DNA from: Proteocatella sp041738345
GTDB lineage: Bacteria; Bacillota; Clostridia; Peptostreptococcales; Filifactoraceae
Assembly: GCA_041738345.1 (NCBI GenBank)
Contig: JBGSPX010000059.1
Location: forward strand, 235,277 to 299,276
Reading direction: 5' to 3'
DNA length: 64,000 nucleotides
The notes under the pieces are model-generated. The model was given only the letters and a program-made list of their open reading frames with translations. It searched no databases and was not told the DNA's origin. The translations under genes and the position numbers were made by a program. Positions 34,337 to 42,069 of the stretch are shown here, one piece after another (positions within the stretch are counted from its first letter, which is position 1; each line of letters starts with the position of its first letter).

Positions 34337-35503
34337 ATGTATGAAGGTAATGTAATTCCCAATTTAGAAAACTATAGCCTCAGCCCCAATTTAAGCTTTT
34401 ACTTGGGGCTTTCCATACAGACAGTTATCTTGATTATATATGTGCTGCTTGTAATTGATATCGCTATTTTTGCTATAACGCTATATATAAAACTATCAGA
34501 TGATTATCATGCTAGAAGATATTCTCGTATGTACAAAAAGATCACGCCCATAATAAGTACATGCACTGACATCTCAGATACCTCTAAGAAAATATCTGCC
34601 TTAAAGACTTTTTGGAATACTGCTATTATTTTTGAAGTGCTTACAAATTTTAGTATTGAACAGCAAAAATCCTGTAAAGAATTATTTACAGTTTTAGGTT
34701 ACACAGACGAAATATTAAAGCGTGCTAAAAAAGAATTAACCCCTAAGGACGTTAAGTGGTTTGGACTAATTCAGATTGAAGAAGCCATCCCTCTATTATT
34801 TAATGCTGCTCAGTCCAAGGATTTCGAGCTTTCCTTTCACTGTTATCAATCACTTGCTAAAATTCCAATGAATTTAGAAGATAGACTTAACTATCTAAAT
34901 CTACTTTTTAAATCTAATAATCTTAGAGATAGAATGATTGAAATGCTACTTGAAATGAAGCTTTCCACAGAAGAATATTTGGATCTTTTGGAACACCAAG
35001 TAACCGAACTTTCCAAAACCGTTATTTTAAGAGTATTAGCGGCTAAGATAATGCCTTCTACAGAAGCCGCTTTGACCGATAGACTCCTTCCATTTCTTGA
35101 GGATACTAAAGAGGTGAAAATTGGCTCAATTGTCGCAATTGCAAAATCTGAAAATAGCATTTATTTTGAACGTTTCGAGATGCTTTATTACATAGAAGAA
35201 CATTGGGAAGTAAGAGCTGCTATCGCAAAAGCTATGAACAGTTTTTCTCATGAAAATGAAATTCTACTACTAAAGCAAATGACTAAGGATTCTAATTGGT
35301 GGGTACGCTTCAACGCTTCTGAAGTACTTTCAAGAAAAGGTCGAGATGGCGTAAATGCCCTTATAGATATCTCATTAGATCATGAAAATGAAGATGCTTC
35401 TAAATTAGCATTTTCGTTCTTAGATACTAATAAAAACATCCATACAACAATCACTGAAGTGGTTAAAACTCCAAAATCTAAAAGTGAAGGTGAGTCCCTA
35501 TGA
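34337..35503 (+). CDS. Membrane-anchored HEAT-repeat protein
   Basis: 388 residues. Residues 1-20 are outside, a long hydrophobic helix (~24-55) crosses the membrane, and the rest is a cytoplasmic alpha-solenoid with HEAT-like repeats, best seen at YYIEEHWEVRAAIAKAMNSF and MTKDSNWWVRFNASEVLSRK. No enzyme motif. Overlaps the GT2 gene by 4 bases (ATGA), so the two proteins are probably made in equal amounts and may form a complex, the HEAT part acting as scaffold or regulator of the synthase. Similar HEAT-GT2 pairs occur in Firmicutes polysaccharide loci, though the function is not established. Confidence 0.78.
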   Translation: MYEGNVIPNLENYSLSPNLSFYLGLSIQTVILIIYVLLVIDIAIFAITLYIKLSDDYHARRYSRMYKKITPIISTCTDISDTSKKISALKTFWNTAIIFEVLTNFSIEQQKSCKELFTVLGYTDEILKRAKKELTPKDVKWFGLIQIEEAIPLLFNAAQSKDFELSFHCYQSLAKIPMNLEDRLNYLNLLFKSNNLRDRMIEMLLEMKLSTEEYLDLLEHQVTELSKTVILRVLAAKIMPSTEAALTDRLLPFLEDTKEVKIGSIVAIAKSENSIYFERFEMLYYIEEHWEVRAAIAKAMNSFSHENEILLLKQMTKDSNWWVRFNASEVLSRKGRDGVNALIDISLDHENEDASKLAFSFLDTNKNIHTTITEVVKTPKSKSEGESL

Positions 35504-36888
35504 TTGAAAATTTGATATATATATATGGCAAATATCTCTTTATATACTTCTTGGCAGTAAATTTATTCTACTTACTGCTTATAGTTTTATCATGGAGCAG
35601 CCTTGATAGGTTTGTCAAAAATATACGTTCTGATATAACACCTGTAGGCGAATATACAAAGCCTATTTCTGTAGTGGTCCCATGTTATAATGAAGAAGAA
35701 ACGATTTTAGATAACTTGAAGTCACTTTTAGATTTAGATTATCCTACGTTTGAAATAGTAATAGTAAATGACGGTTCTACAGACAATACGCTTCAAAAAG
35801 TAATTCAAGCCTACCGCCTGAGAAAAATTGACTTTGAGGTAAATCTTCAGATTCCATGTTCTCAAATAAGAGGAGTGTATTCATCCTTTGAGCACCCTGA
35901 TTTAAAGATAGTAGATAAGGTAAACGGTGGAAAAGCAGATGCCTTAAATGCTGGAATAAACGTTTCTAGATATCCACTTTTTTGCGCTATAGATGCCGAC
36001 TGTATAATAGAAAAAGATGCACTCTTTAGAATCGTAAAGCCCTACCTAAAATATGATGAAACTGTAGCTGTAGGTGGTATGATTCGTATTGCCAATGGGT
36101 GCACTATCAAAAATGGAGTACTTATCGAATCTGAAGTTCCAAAAAAACTGATTGAACAATTTCAAATTATTGAGTATTTTAGAGCATTTTTATCAAGCCG
36201 TATTGGCTGGCAACGCTTAAATGCTCTACTGATAATTTCTGGTGCTTTTGGACTTTTTAAAAAATCTGCAGTAGTTGAGGTGGGTGGCTATGTAAAAACT
36301 ATCGGTGAAGATATGGAGCTTACCGCTAGAATTCATGAGAAGTTTAGAGAGAAAAAAATTCCTTATAGAATAGATTTTACTTCAGATGCCGTATGTTGGA
36401 CTCAAGCCCCTCAAAATTTAAAAGATTTAAAGGGACAGAGACTCAGATGGCACAGAGGCCTTGCTGATTCATTATGGAGTCATAAAAAAATGTTTTTAAA
36501 CCCTAAGTATGGTTTTGTAGGTATGCTCTCAATGCCTTATTTTGTACTAGTAGAGCTTTTAGGTCCCGTATTTGAACTTATTGGATATTTAGTATTTATA
36601 TTATCTGTATATACTAATACCTCTAATATAAATATATTCTATACCTTTCTTTTAGCATACCTGTTTGGAATATTATTTTCTTTTTCCGCTATATTTTTGG
36701 AAGAGATATCCTACGGTCGCTACAAAAAACCACATGAAATTCTTCAACTTTTCTCGATTGCGGTATTTGAACAGTTTGGATATAGACAGATAACCGTATT
36801 TTGGAGATTCATATCCTTTTTTAATTATAAAAAACATAAACATAGCTGGGGAAGCATAAAGCGAAGCGCCCTTTCCAAGGAGGAGTAA
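35500..36888 (+). CDS. Processive family 2 glycosyltransferase (polysaccharide synthase)
   Basis: 462 residues. One N-terminal helix (~8-30), a cytoplasmic GT-A domain, and three to four C-terminal helices, the plan of cellulose, curdlan, hyaluronan and PgaC synthases. Motifs: VVVPCYNEEET (nucleotide binding), VNDGSTDNT, DXD as IDADCI (~164-167), GED (~268) and the processive-enzyme QxxRW signature as QRLRWHRG (~312). It polymerises and probably extrudes a beta-linked glycan from a UDP-sugar. GH16 next door favours a beta-glucan, but sugar and linkage are not decided by the sequence. Confidence 0.88.
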   Translation: MIENLIYIYGKYLFIYFLAVNLFYLLLIVLSWSSLDRFVKNIRSDITPVGEYTKPISVVVPCYNEEETILDNLKSLLDLDYPTFEIVIVNDGSTDNTLQKVIQAYRLRKIDFEVNLQIPCSQIRGVYSSFEHPDLKIVDKVNGGKADALNAGINVSRYPLFCAIDADCIIEKDALFRIVKPYLKYDETVAVGGMIRIANGCTIKNGVLIESEVPKKLIEQFQIIEYFRAFLSSRIGWQRLNALLIISGAFGLFKKSAVVEVGGYVKTIGEDMELTARIHEKFREKKIPYRIDFTSDAVCWTQAPQNLKDLKGQRLRWHRGLADSLWSHKKMFLNPKYGFVGMLSMPYFVLVELLGPVFELIGYLVFILSVYTNTSNINIFYTFLLAYLFGILFSFSAIFLEEISYGRYKKPHEILQLFSIAVFEQFGYRQITVFWRFISFFNYKKHKHSWGSIKRSALSKEE

Positions 36889-36889
36889 T

Positions 36890-37366
36890 ATGCTAATAAA
36901 AGATTTTTTACTAAAGCTTGTACGTGACGAAAAACATGCAGGAGAAATGTATATTTTACTTTCAGAAAAATTAGAGCCAGACCTCGCAGAAATATCGTTA
37001 AAATTTTCTAGAGAAGAAATTCATCATATTAAAATTTTAAGTGATCTTGCAGAGAAACTTTCTGATTCAAAATATGAAATCTCTTCTATTATCGATGAGT
37101 TATCTCCCTATCTTAATTCAGCATCAGAAGATAAAGAAAATAAAGAAAAAGAACTGGATGAAAATCCTGATTTACTTAAAGATATTTCAAAAAAACAATT
37201 CTTCCTTTATGCACTTAAAAAAGAAAAAGATTCCATAGCTATATATGAAATCTTGAGGAATTTTTTTAAAAATGATACTTCACTTGAATATATATTCTCA
37301 AATCTAATAAGAGAAGAGGAAGACCATATGTATTTTATTTTAGATGAGATGCATAAATTGAAATAA
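36890..37366 (+). CDS. Ferritin-like diiron protein
   Basis: 158 residues, predicted four-helix bundle. The two halves each carry Glu and ExxH-type ligands: VRDEKHAGEMY and SREEIHHIKIL in the first, ALKKEKDSIAIYEIL and REEEDHMYFILDEM in the second; this is a rubrerythrin-like diiron set without a rubredoxin domain. Begins 2 bp after the synthase stop, last gene of the operon. Such proteins are usually oxygen or peroxide reductases in anaerobes. Why one ends a polysaccharide operon is unclear; it may protect against oxygen together with the polymer or may be a scaffold. Confidence 0.8.
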   Translation: MLIKDFLLKLVRDEKHAGEMYILLSEKLEPDLAEISLKFSREEIHHIKILSDLAEKLSDSKYEISSIIDELSPYLNSASEDKENKEKELDENPDLLKDISKKQFFLYALKKEKDSIAIYEILRNFFKNDTSLEYIFSNLIREEEDHMYFILDEMHKLK

Positions 37367-37394
37367 TCTAGTTTTAAAAACTTATAGTATCATC

Positions 37395-37453
37395 AAAAAA
37401 GAGCTGCCTAGTAATCTAACCCTATGTGTTAGTAATTTAGACAGCTCTTTTTA
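37395..37453. terminator. Bidirectional terminator between convergent operons
   Basis: AAAAAAGAGCTG (37395-37406) pairs with CAGCTCTTTTT (37442-37452); between them CTA and CTAAC pair with GTTAG and TAG across an internal loop. A-run left and T-run right serve both strands. Confidence 0.85.
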
Positions 37454-37487
37454 TTTTAAATTGGGAGGATAAATCTTAATTTAAATA

Positions 37488-38906
37488 TTAAAGCGTTTCT
37501 TCTTCGGCTGTAAGTAACTCTACTTCTTGAGACCAAAGATGTCCAAAATTTACATCTCCTTTTACAAAATCCTTGCCATATGCAAGTATACAGCAGACAA
37601 TTCCTATTCCAAGAGCATATGCCGAACCTTTTGCTAAAAGTACACCACCAATTATGCCTGCAATTCCTAAGTCTGTAAAGCTTTTTGCTTGAAGTGCACC
37701 TATTCTAACACTTACAAACCCCTGAACAATCATCGTAAGTGCAAGTGCTATTGGAAGTATCGGAGTTACAAGTGTAACTATTGGAAGTAAAAAATATCCA
37801 GTTAGCGTACCAAATCTAAAACTTGCCGCGCCACCAAAAATCGATTGCATACTCTCTTTCCCTTTTTTATAACGTTCGCATACAACTACCTGCATTGCTG
37901 CCCAAAGAGGTCCACACATAGTTATATCCGGTCCCATACATCCCATTATAGTATTTCTTATACCAAATATAAGATGCGCTCTATTAGGATTATAATCTAT
38001 TATTTCATCAGGTCTTGCCATATCTGCATCATGTACAAGTGCCTTACTTTGAACCACGTCTCCAAAAAGTACTATATATATAGCAATTACCGTAGGAATA
38101 GCCGCTATATATTTTGAAAGTGATGGCCAGCCTATAGCTCCCCATGGTACCCAATTTCTAAAAAGCTCTCCATATGCTGGAATACTAAAGCCCCATTCAA
38201 TTGCAGGCATTGCAGTTTCTCCCGTTATTGGACCTACAATTACGGCAATTAATACTGCTGGAAGAATTCCCACATTGGCTATGGTTTTCCAAAATTTATT
38301 TTTCTGAGATAATTTCTTAAATCCATTTGAAAATAATAGATAAAATGCTACTATAAGACAAATTGCAATTGTTATAGGTGCTTTTTCAAATTTTCCACCT
38401 TCTTTAAATATCATAAATATTGCTGAAAATCCTGCTCCAAGTATAATTCCTGATTTTACTGCGTTTGGAACTATAGATACTATTTTTGAAGCTACTCCTG
38501 TTATTCCAAGCAGTATAGAAAATAGACCTAATGTAATTTCAAATGCTATAAGGGCTTGCATTCTTTCTGCACCCTCTGGAAAGGTTAAGCAGTACGCAAT
38601 TAGTAGTGGAATCGCTGGAGTTATCCAACCTGGCACTACGGGATCTCCAAGCAGAGTATGTATACAGTAAAGCATTCCATTAAGCGTTACGATTGCAAGT
38701 GCTACCTCAAAAGGCATCCCTAAATTCTCTGTAAGCATAGGTATTGCCCCTAGACAGACTGCACACATTATAAGTCCTTGAACATAATCTGCTATTTCAA
38801 ATCTATAGTGAATAAATGGCAATCTTATTTTAAACGGGCCTGCGGGAATATAAGGCTGTTCTTTTCCTACTACGGCTGAATGTGATGAAACTTTTTTGGT
38901 TTCCAT
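37488..38906 (-). CDS. Putative permease of the 4-hydroxybutyrate locus (NCS2/SulP-like fold)
   Basis: 472 residues, about 12-14 hydrophobic helices. Loops such as AVKSGIILGAGFSAIF and GDVVQSKALV resemble nucleobase/ascorbate and SulP-type permeases. I cannot name a substrate from the sequence. It is the third gene of the strand after abfD and abfT, 96 bp downstream, and shares their likely sigma-54 promoter, so it may import 4-hydroxybutyrate, a GABA-derived compound, or export a product. The AGGAG ribosome site is at 38915-38919. Confidence 0.6.
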   Translation of the reverse strand: METKKVSSHSAVVGKEQPYIPAGPFKIRLPFIHYRFEIADYVQGLIMCAVCLGAIPMLTENLGMPFEVALAIVTLNGMLYCIHTLLGDPVVPGWITPAIPLLIAYCLTFPEGAERMQALIAFEITLGLFSILLGITGVASKIVSIVPNAVKSGIILGAGFSAIFMIFKEGGKFEKAPITIAICLIVAFYLLFSNGFKKLSQKNKFWKTIANVGILPAVLIAVIVGPITGETAMPAIEWGFSIPAYGELFRNWVPWGAIGWPSLSKYIAAIPTVIAIYIVLFGDVVQSKALVHDADMARPDEIIDYNPNRAHLIFGIRNTIMGCMGPDITMCGPLWAAMQVVVCERYKKGKESMQSIFGGAASFRFGTLTGYFLLPIVTLVTPILPIALALTMIVQGFVSVRIGALQAKSFTDLGIAGIIGGVLLAKGSAYALGIGIVCCILAYGKDFVKGDVNFGHLWSQEVELLTAEEETL

Positions 38907-39002
38907 ATAAAAATACTCCTTCTTGAAGTTATAATTAAAATTTTAACATAATAACTTTTTATAAGAAGCCGACAGAATTGCCGACCTCTTATATATTTAA
39001 AA

Positions 39003-40310
39003 TTACTTACTAAACTTTTCTTTAAACCGATCTTCATAAACCTCAATAAGTGATTCTCTAAAATTAGGATGCGCTATATCAATTAGCTGTTTTGCTCTAT
39101 CTTTTAGGCTTTTTCCTTTTAAAGAAGCAATTCCATACTCTGTAACTACATAATCTACATCTGTACGAAGCGTCGTAACTGCTGCACCTTCATCTAAAAA
39201 TGGTACTATCTTTGAAACCGTTCCTTTAGCTGCCGTAGAAGGCATTGCCATTATAGCGCGTCCGTTCTTCGCCATTGCTGCCCCTCTTACAAAATCCACC
39301 TGTCCCCCAGTTCCACTTATCTGCTTAAGTCCTACTGATTCTGAAGCGACCTGACCCATAAGGTCTACTTGTACACATGAATTTATAGCTACTATATTGT
39401 CATTTTTCATTACTACAACTGGATTATTTACATAATCGACAGGATAAAGCTCTACCTCTGGGTTATTATCTACATAGTCATAAAGTTTTTGTGTTCCCAT
39501 TAAAAAAGTCACTATGCTCTTTCCCTTATGAATACTTTTTTTGCTATTAGTTATGACTCCTGCCTTTACAAGTTCTAATACTCCGTCTGAAATCATTTCC
39601 GAATGAATTCCTAAGTCTTTTTTATCTTTCAAAAACAGTAGTACCGCATCTGGAATCGCCCCAATCCCTAATTGCAGCGTGTCTCCATCTTCTATAAGCT
39701 TGGCACAGTTTTCGCCAATTGCTCTTTCTACGTCTCCTATAGTTGGTGGTTTTAATTCAAAAATAGGTTCATCGTGTTCTACAAAGCAGTCTATTTCTGA
39801 CACATGTAGCTTACTCTCTCCACCAGTTCTTGGAAGCATATTATTTACCTGCGCTATTATTTTTTTTGAATTTCTCGCAGCACCAAGCGTGTAATCTACC
39901 GATACCCCAAGACTTACATAGCCATCTTCATCTGGCGGAGTAACCTGCATAAGTACTACATCGACAGGAAGACTTCCATCTTTGAAAAAATTTGGTACCT
40001 CATGGAAAAAGCAAGGTGTAAAATCTGCTCTCCCTTCTTCTACCGCTTTTCTTGTCCCACCTCCTACAAAAAGTGCATTGTGTTTAAAATGCTTTTCCAT
40101 TCCAGGTTTTGCATACTCACTTGTGCCAAGCGATACCATATGCACTATCTCTACATTCTCATATTGGTCTTTTTTTGATACTAGAGTTTCTACTAAATGC
40201 TTTGGTTCTCCTGCGGCATGTCCAAACACAACTCTGTCATTTGACTTTACTTGATCAAGGGCTTTATCTGCACTAGTAATTCTGCTTTGATATAATTTTT
40301 TCCACTCCAT
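39003..40310 (-). CDS. abfT: 4-hydroxybutyrate CoA-transferase
   Basis: 435 residues, class I CoA-transferase (acetyl-CoA hydrolase/transferase family). Transfers CoA from acetyl- or butyryl-CoA to 4-hydroxybutyrate. Family blocks include VMQVTPPDEDGYVSLG, LQLGIGAIPDAVL, GIHSEMISDGVLEL (its Glu is the likely covalent nucleophile), SGTGGQVDFVRGA and VTEYGIASLKGKS. Starts 10 bp after abfD. CoA-ester formation followed by AbfD dehydration to crotonyl-CoA is the known route of GABA and succinate fermentation. Related Cat1 or acetate CoA-transferases look alike; the AbfD neighbour decides. Confidence 0.9.
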   Translation of the reverse strand: MEWKKLYQSRITSADKALDQVKSNDRVVFGHAAGEPKHLVETLVSKKDQYENVEIVHMVSLGTSEYAKPGMEKHFKHNALFVGGGTRKAVEEGRADFTPCFFHEVPNFFKDGSLPVDVVLMQVTPPDEDGYVSLGVSVDYTLGAARNSKKIIAQVNNMLPRTGGESKLHVSEIDCFVEHDEPIFELKPPTIGDVERAIGENCAKLIEDGDTLQLGIGAIPDAVLLFLKDKKDLGIHSEMISDGVLELVKAGVITNSKKSIHKGKSIVTFLMGTQKLYDYVDNNPEVELYPVDYVNNPVVVMKNDNIVAINSCVQVDLMGQVASESVGLKQISGTGGQVDFVRGAAMAKNGRAIMAMPSTAAKGTVSKIVPFLDEGAAVTTLRTDVDYVVTEYGIASLKGKSLKDRAKQLIDIAHPNFRESLIEVYEDRFKEKFSK

Positions 40311-40320
40311 AGCAGACCTC

Positions 40321-41772
40321 TTATTCTTCTATTTTAGCAATTGCTTTTGCAAGCTGTTTTTTCATTTCTAAATTGCCTTGACGTGCTATCATTATTCGCT
40401 GAGCCTGTGGTGAACCTGCACCATGAAGTGATTCTGTTCTATACCCTACTGCGGCTGCTCCAAGTGACATATTCTCAATAAGTCTTAGCATTTTTAATCT
40501 ATTTTCTGTAGATACCTTGTTTGAGCCTTTTAGATATTTCTCTACATATGGTCCAATCTTTGGATCTCTAAAGTCTGCTTCTGATGGTGCAGTAACCATA
40601 AGTCCTCCTGCAATATCTTCTGCAAGTCTTACGATTTCATAAGGGAAACGAGTTACGTTTTGTTTACAGACATTTGCAAGTAATAAATCTATCATATAGT
40701 TTCCTGATTCGGTTACGGTTCCTTCCGCTGAACATGCTATCCCACAACAATATAGGGTTTCATTTAGGTGAGTCATTTCGATAAGCTTATCTTTTATATG
40801 AGATGCTTTAGTTGCTCCATTGTAGTCTGCGGCTGTAGCTGCGGCTCCAATTAATACATCACCTACTCCAACTTTACATCCCCCATAGCTCTGTCTATGA
40901 TAGCCGGCAAATCTTTCAACAAGCATACCTGCAAAATCAGTTTCTCCATTTTGGAAAATTCTATCATTTGGTACAAAGACATCTTCAAATATAACTAGCG
41001 CTTCCATTCCACCGTATTCACTATTTCCTACATCCATTGTGCTGCCTTCAAGTTTTCTAGTATCACATGACTGACGACCTATTATCATGAATATACCTTT
41101 TGTATCCATTGGTACTGCAAATGAAACCGCATAATCCTTATCCTCTGGCGACATAGCTATCGTAGGCATTATAATTATTTCATGTGAATTTATTGCGCCA
41201 GTTTGATGTGCTTTTGCGCCTCTTACTACAATCCCGTCTTCTCTTCTTTCTACGACTCTAAGGAATAAATCTGGATCTTCTTGTTTATGTGGAGGTAATG
41301 AACGATCTCCTTTAGGGTCTGTCATCGCACCATCTACCGTAAGGTCATTTTCTTGGCAGTATTTTAGATATTCTAAAAAGTTTTTATGATATGAGGTTCC
41401 ATATTTTTTATCAGTTTCATAAGTTGTACTATATACTGCATTAAATGCATCCATGCCTACGCATCTTTGAAAACATGATGCCGTTTTTTGACCTAAAAGT
41501 CTTTGCATTTTCACTTTTTTAATTAGGTCTCCTGTATTTTCGTGAATATGCATAAATCTATTTACAATTTCTCCTGTAAATGGCGATTTTGCTGTCATCA
41601 AATCTTTATATTCTGTAATCTGTGCTAAATCATATGTAGCTCTCACTGAATTTAATGAAGGTCTTAGAATTGGGTCATCTACTGGATTTTCAATTTTTTT
41701 CCCAAACATATAAACCTGCATATTCATCTTTCTCATACTTTCGATATACTGTTCTCCTGTCATAAGTGCCAT
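40321..41772 (-). CDS. abfD: 4-hydroxybutyryl-CoA dehydratase
   Basis: [4Fe-4S]- and FAD-containing radical enzyme that dehydrates 4-hydroxybutyryl-CoA to crotonyl-CoA. 483 residues from the ATG at 41772, which has AAGGAAG nine bases upstream; an in-frame ATG at 41820 coincides with the predicted transcription start and is unlikely. The cluster ligands of the Clostridium aminobutyricum enzyme (Cys99, Cys103, His292, Cys299) are all matched: SCFQRC gives Cys100 and Cys104, and THLNETLYC gives the His and Cys seven residues apart. First gene of the abfD-abfT-permease operon. Confidence 0.95.
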   Translation of the reverse strand: MALMTGEQYIESMRKMNMQVYMFGKKIENPVDDPILRPSLNSVRATYDLAQITEYKDLMTAKSPFTGEIVNRFMHIHENTGDLIKKVKMQRLLGQKTASCFQRCVGMDAFNAVYSTTYETDKKYGTSYHKNFLEYLKYCQENDLTVDGAMTDPKGDRSLPPHKQEDPDLFLRVVERREDGIVVRGAKAHQTGAINSHEIIIMPTIAMSPEDKDYAVSFAVPMDTKGIFMIIGRQSCDTRKLEGSTMDVGNSEYGGMEALVIFEDVFVPNDRIFQNGETDFAGMLVERFAGYHRQSYGGCKVGVGDVLIGAAATAADYNGATKASHIKDKLIEMTHLNETLYCCGIACSAEGTVTESGNYMIDLLLANVCKQNVTRFPYEIVRLAEDIAGGLMVTAPSEADFRDPKIGPYVEKYLKGSNKVSTENRLKMLRLIENMSLGAAAVGYRTESLHGAGSPQAQRIMIARQGNLEMKKQLAKAIAKIEE

Positions 41773-41830
41773 AATAATCTTCCTTTCTATATATAAATTT
41801 AAAAGTTTAATTGTTAACACCTATATACAA

Positions 41831-41848
41831 AAGCAACTTCTATGCCAA
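41831..41848 (-). promoter_or_regulatory. Sigma-54 (-24/-12) promoter of abfD
   Basis: TTGGCATAGAAGTTGCTT on the minus strand: GG and GC are separated by exactly 10 bases, as required for RpoN. The start would be about 41820, 48 bases before the ATG. Confidence 0.88.
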
Positions 41849-41952
41849 GTTTTATATATCTAATTTTTATATACTTCGTAGAGTAGACTATTCAGTATCT
41901 ACAGCCTATATATATTTATCAATTCTTTGCTCTGCACAGATTTTTCTGTACT

Positions 41953-42048
41953 AAAAGAATGCCCCTTGTTGCATTTTCGCAACAAAAGACATTCTTTTAA
42001 CAAAGCACAGTGTTGCATTTTTACAACACCGTTGCAAAAATGCAACAC
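41953..42048. promoter_or_regulatory. Three inverted-repeat enhancer sites (UAS) for the sigma-54 activator
   Basis: Site 1 TTGTTGCATTTTCGCAACAA (41966-41985), site 2 GTGTTGCATTTTTACAACAC (42010-42029) and site 3 GTTGCAAAAATGCAAC (42031-42046). All fit GTTGC-N6-GCAAC, with one changed base in site 2. Centres are 44 and 19 bases apart and lie ~130-195 bases upstream of the -24/-12 box. Site 1 is nested within AAAAGAATG / CATTCTTTT arms (41953-41961, 41990-41998), which on the minus strand form a hairpin ending in T residues and may terminate the activator gene. Confidence 0.82.
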
Positions 42049-42069
42049 TTACAGTTTTTTTAAAAATAT

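Noticed and set aside
38940..39002. GTCGGC repeated twice between abfT and the permease considered as a terminator
   Set aside because: The two copies are in direct, not inverted, orientation and cannot form a stem; the genes may still be co-transcribed.
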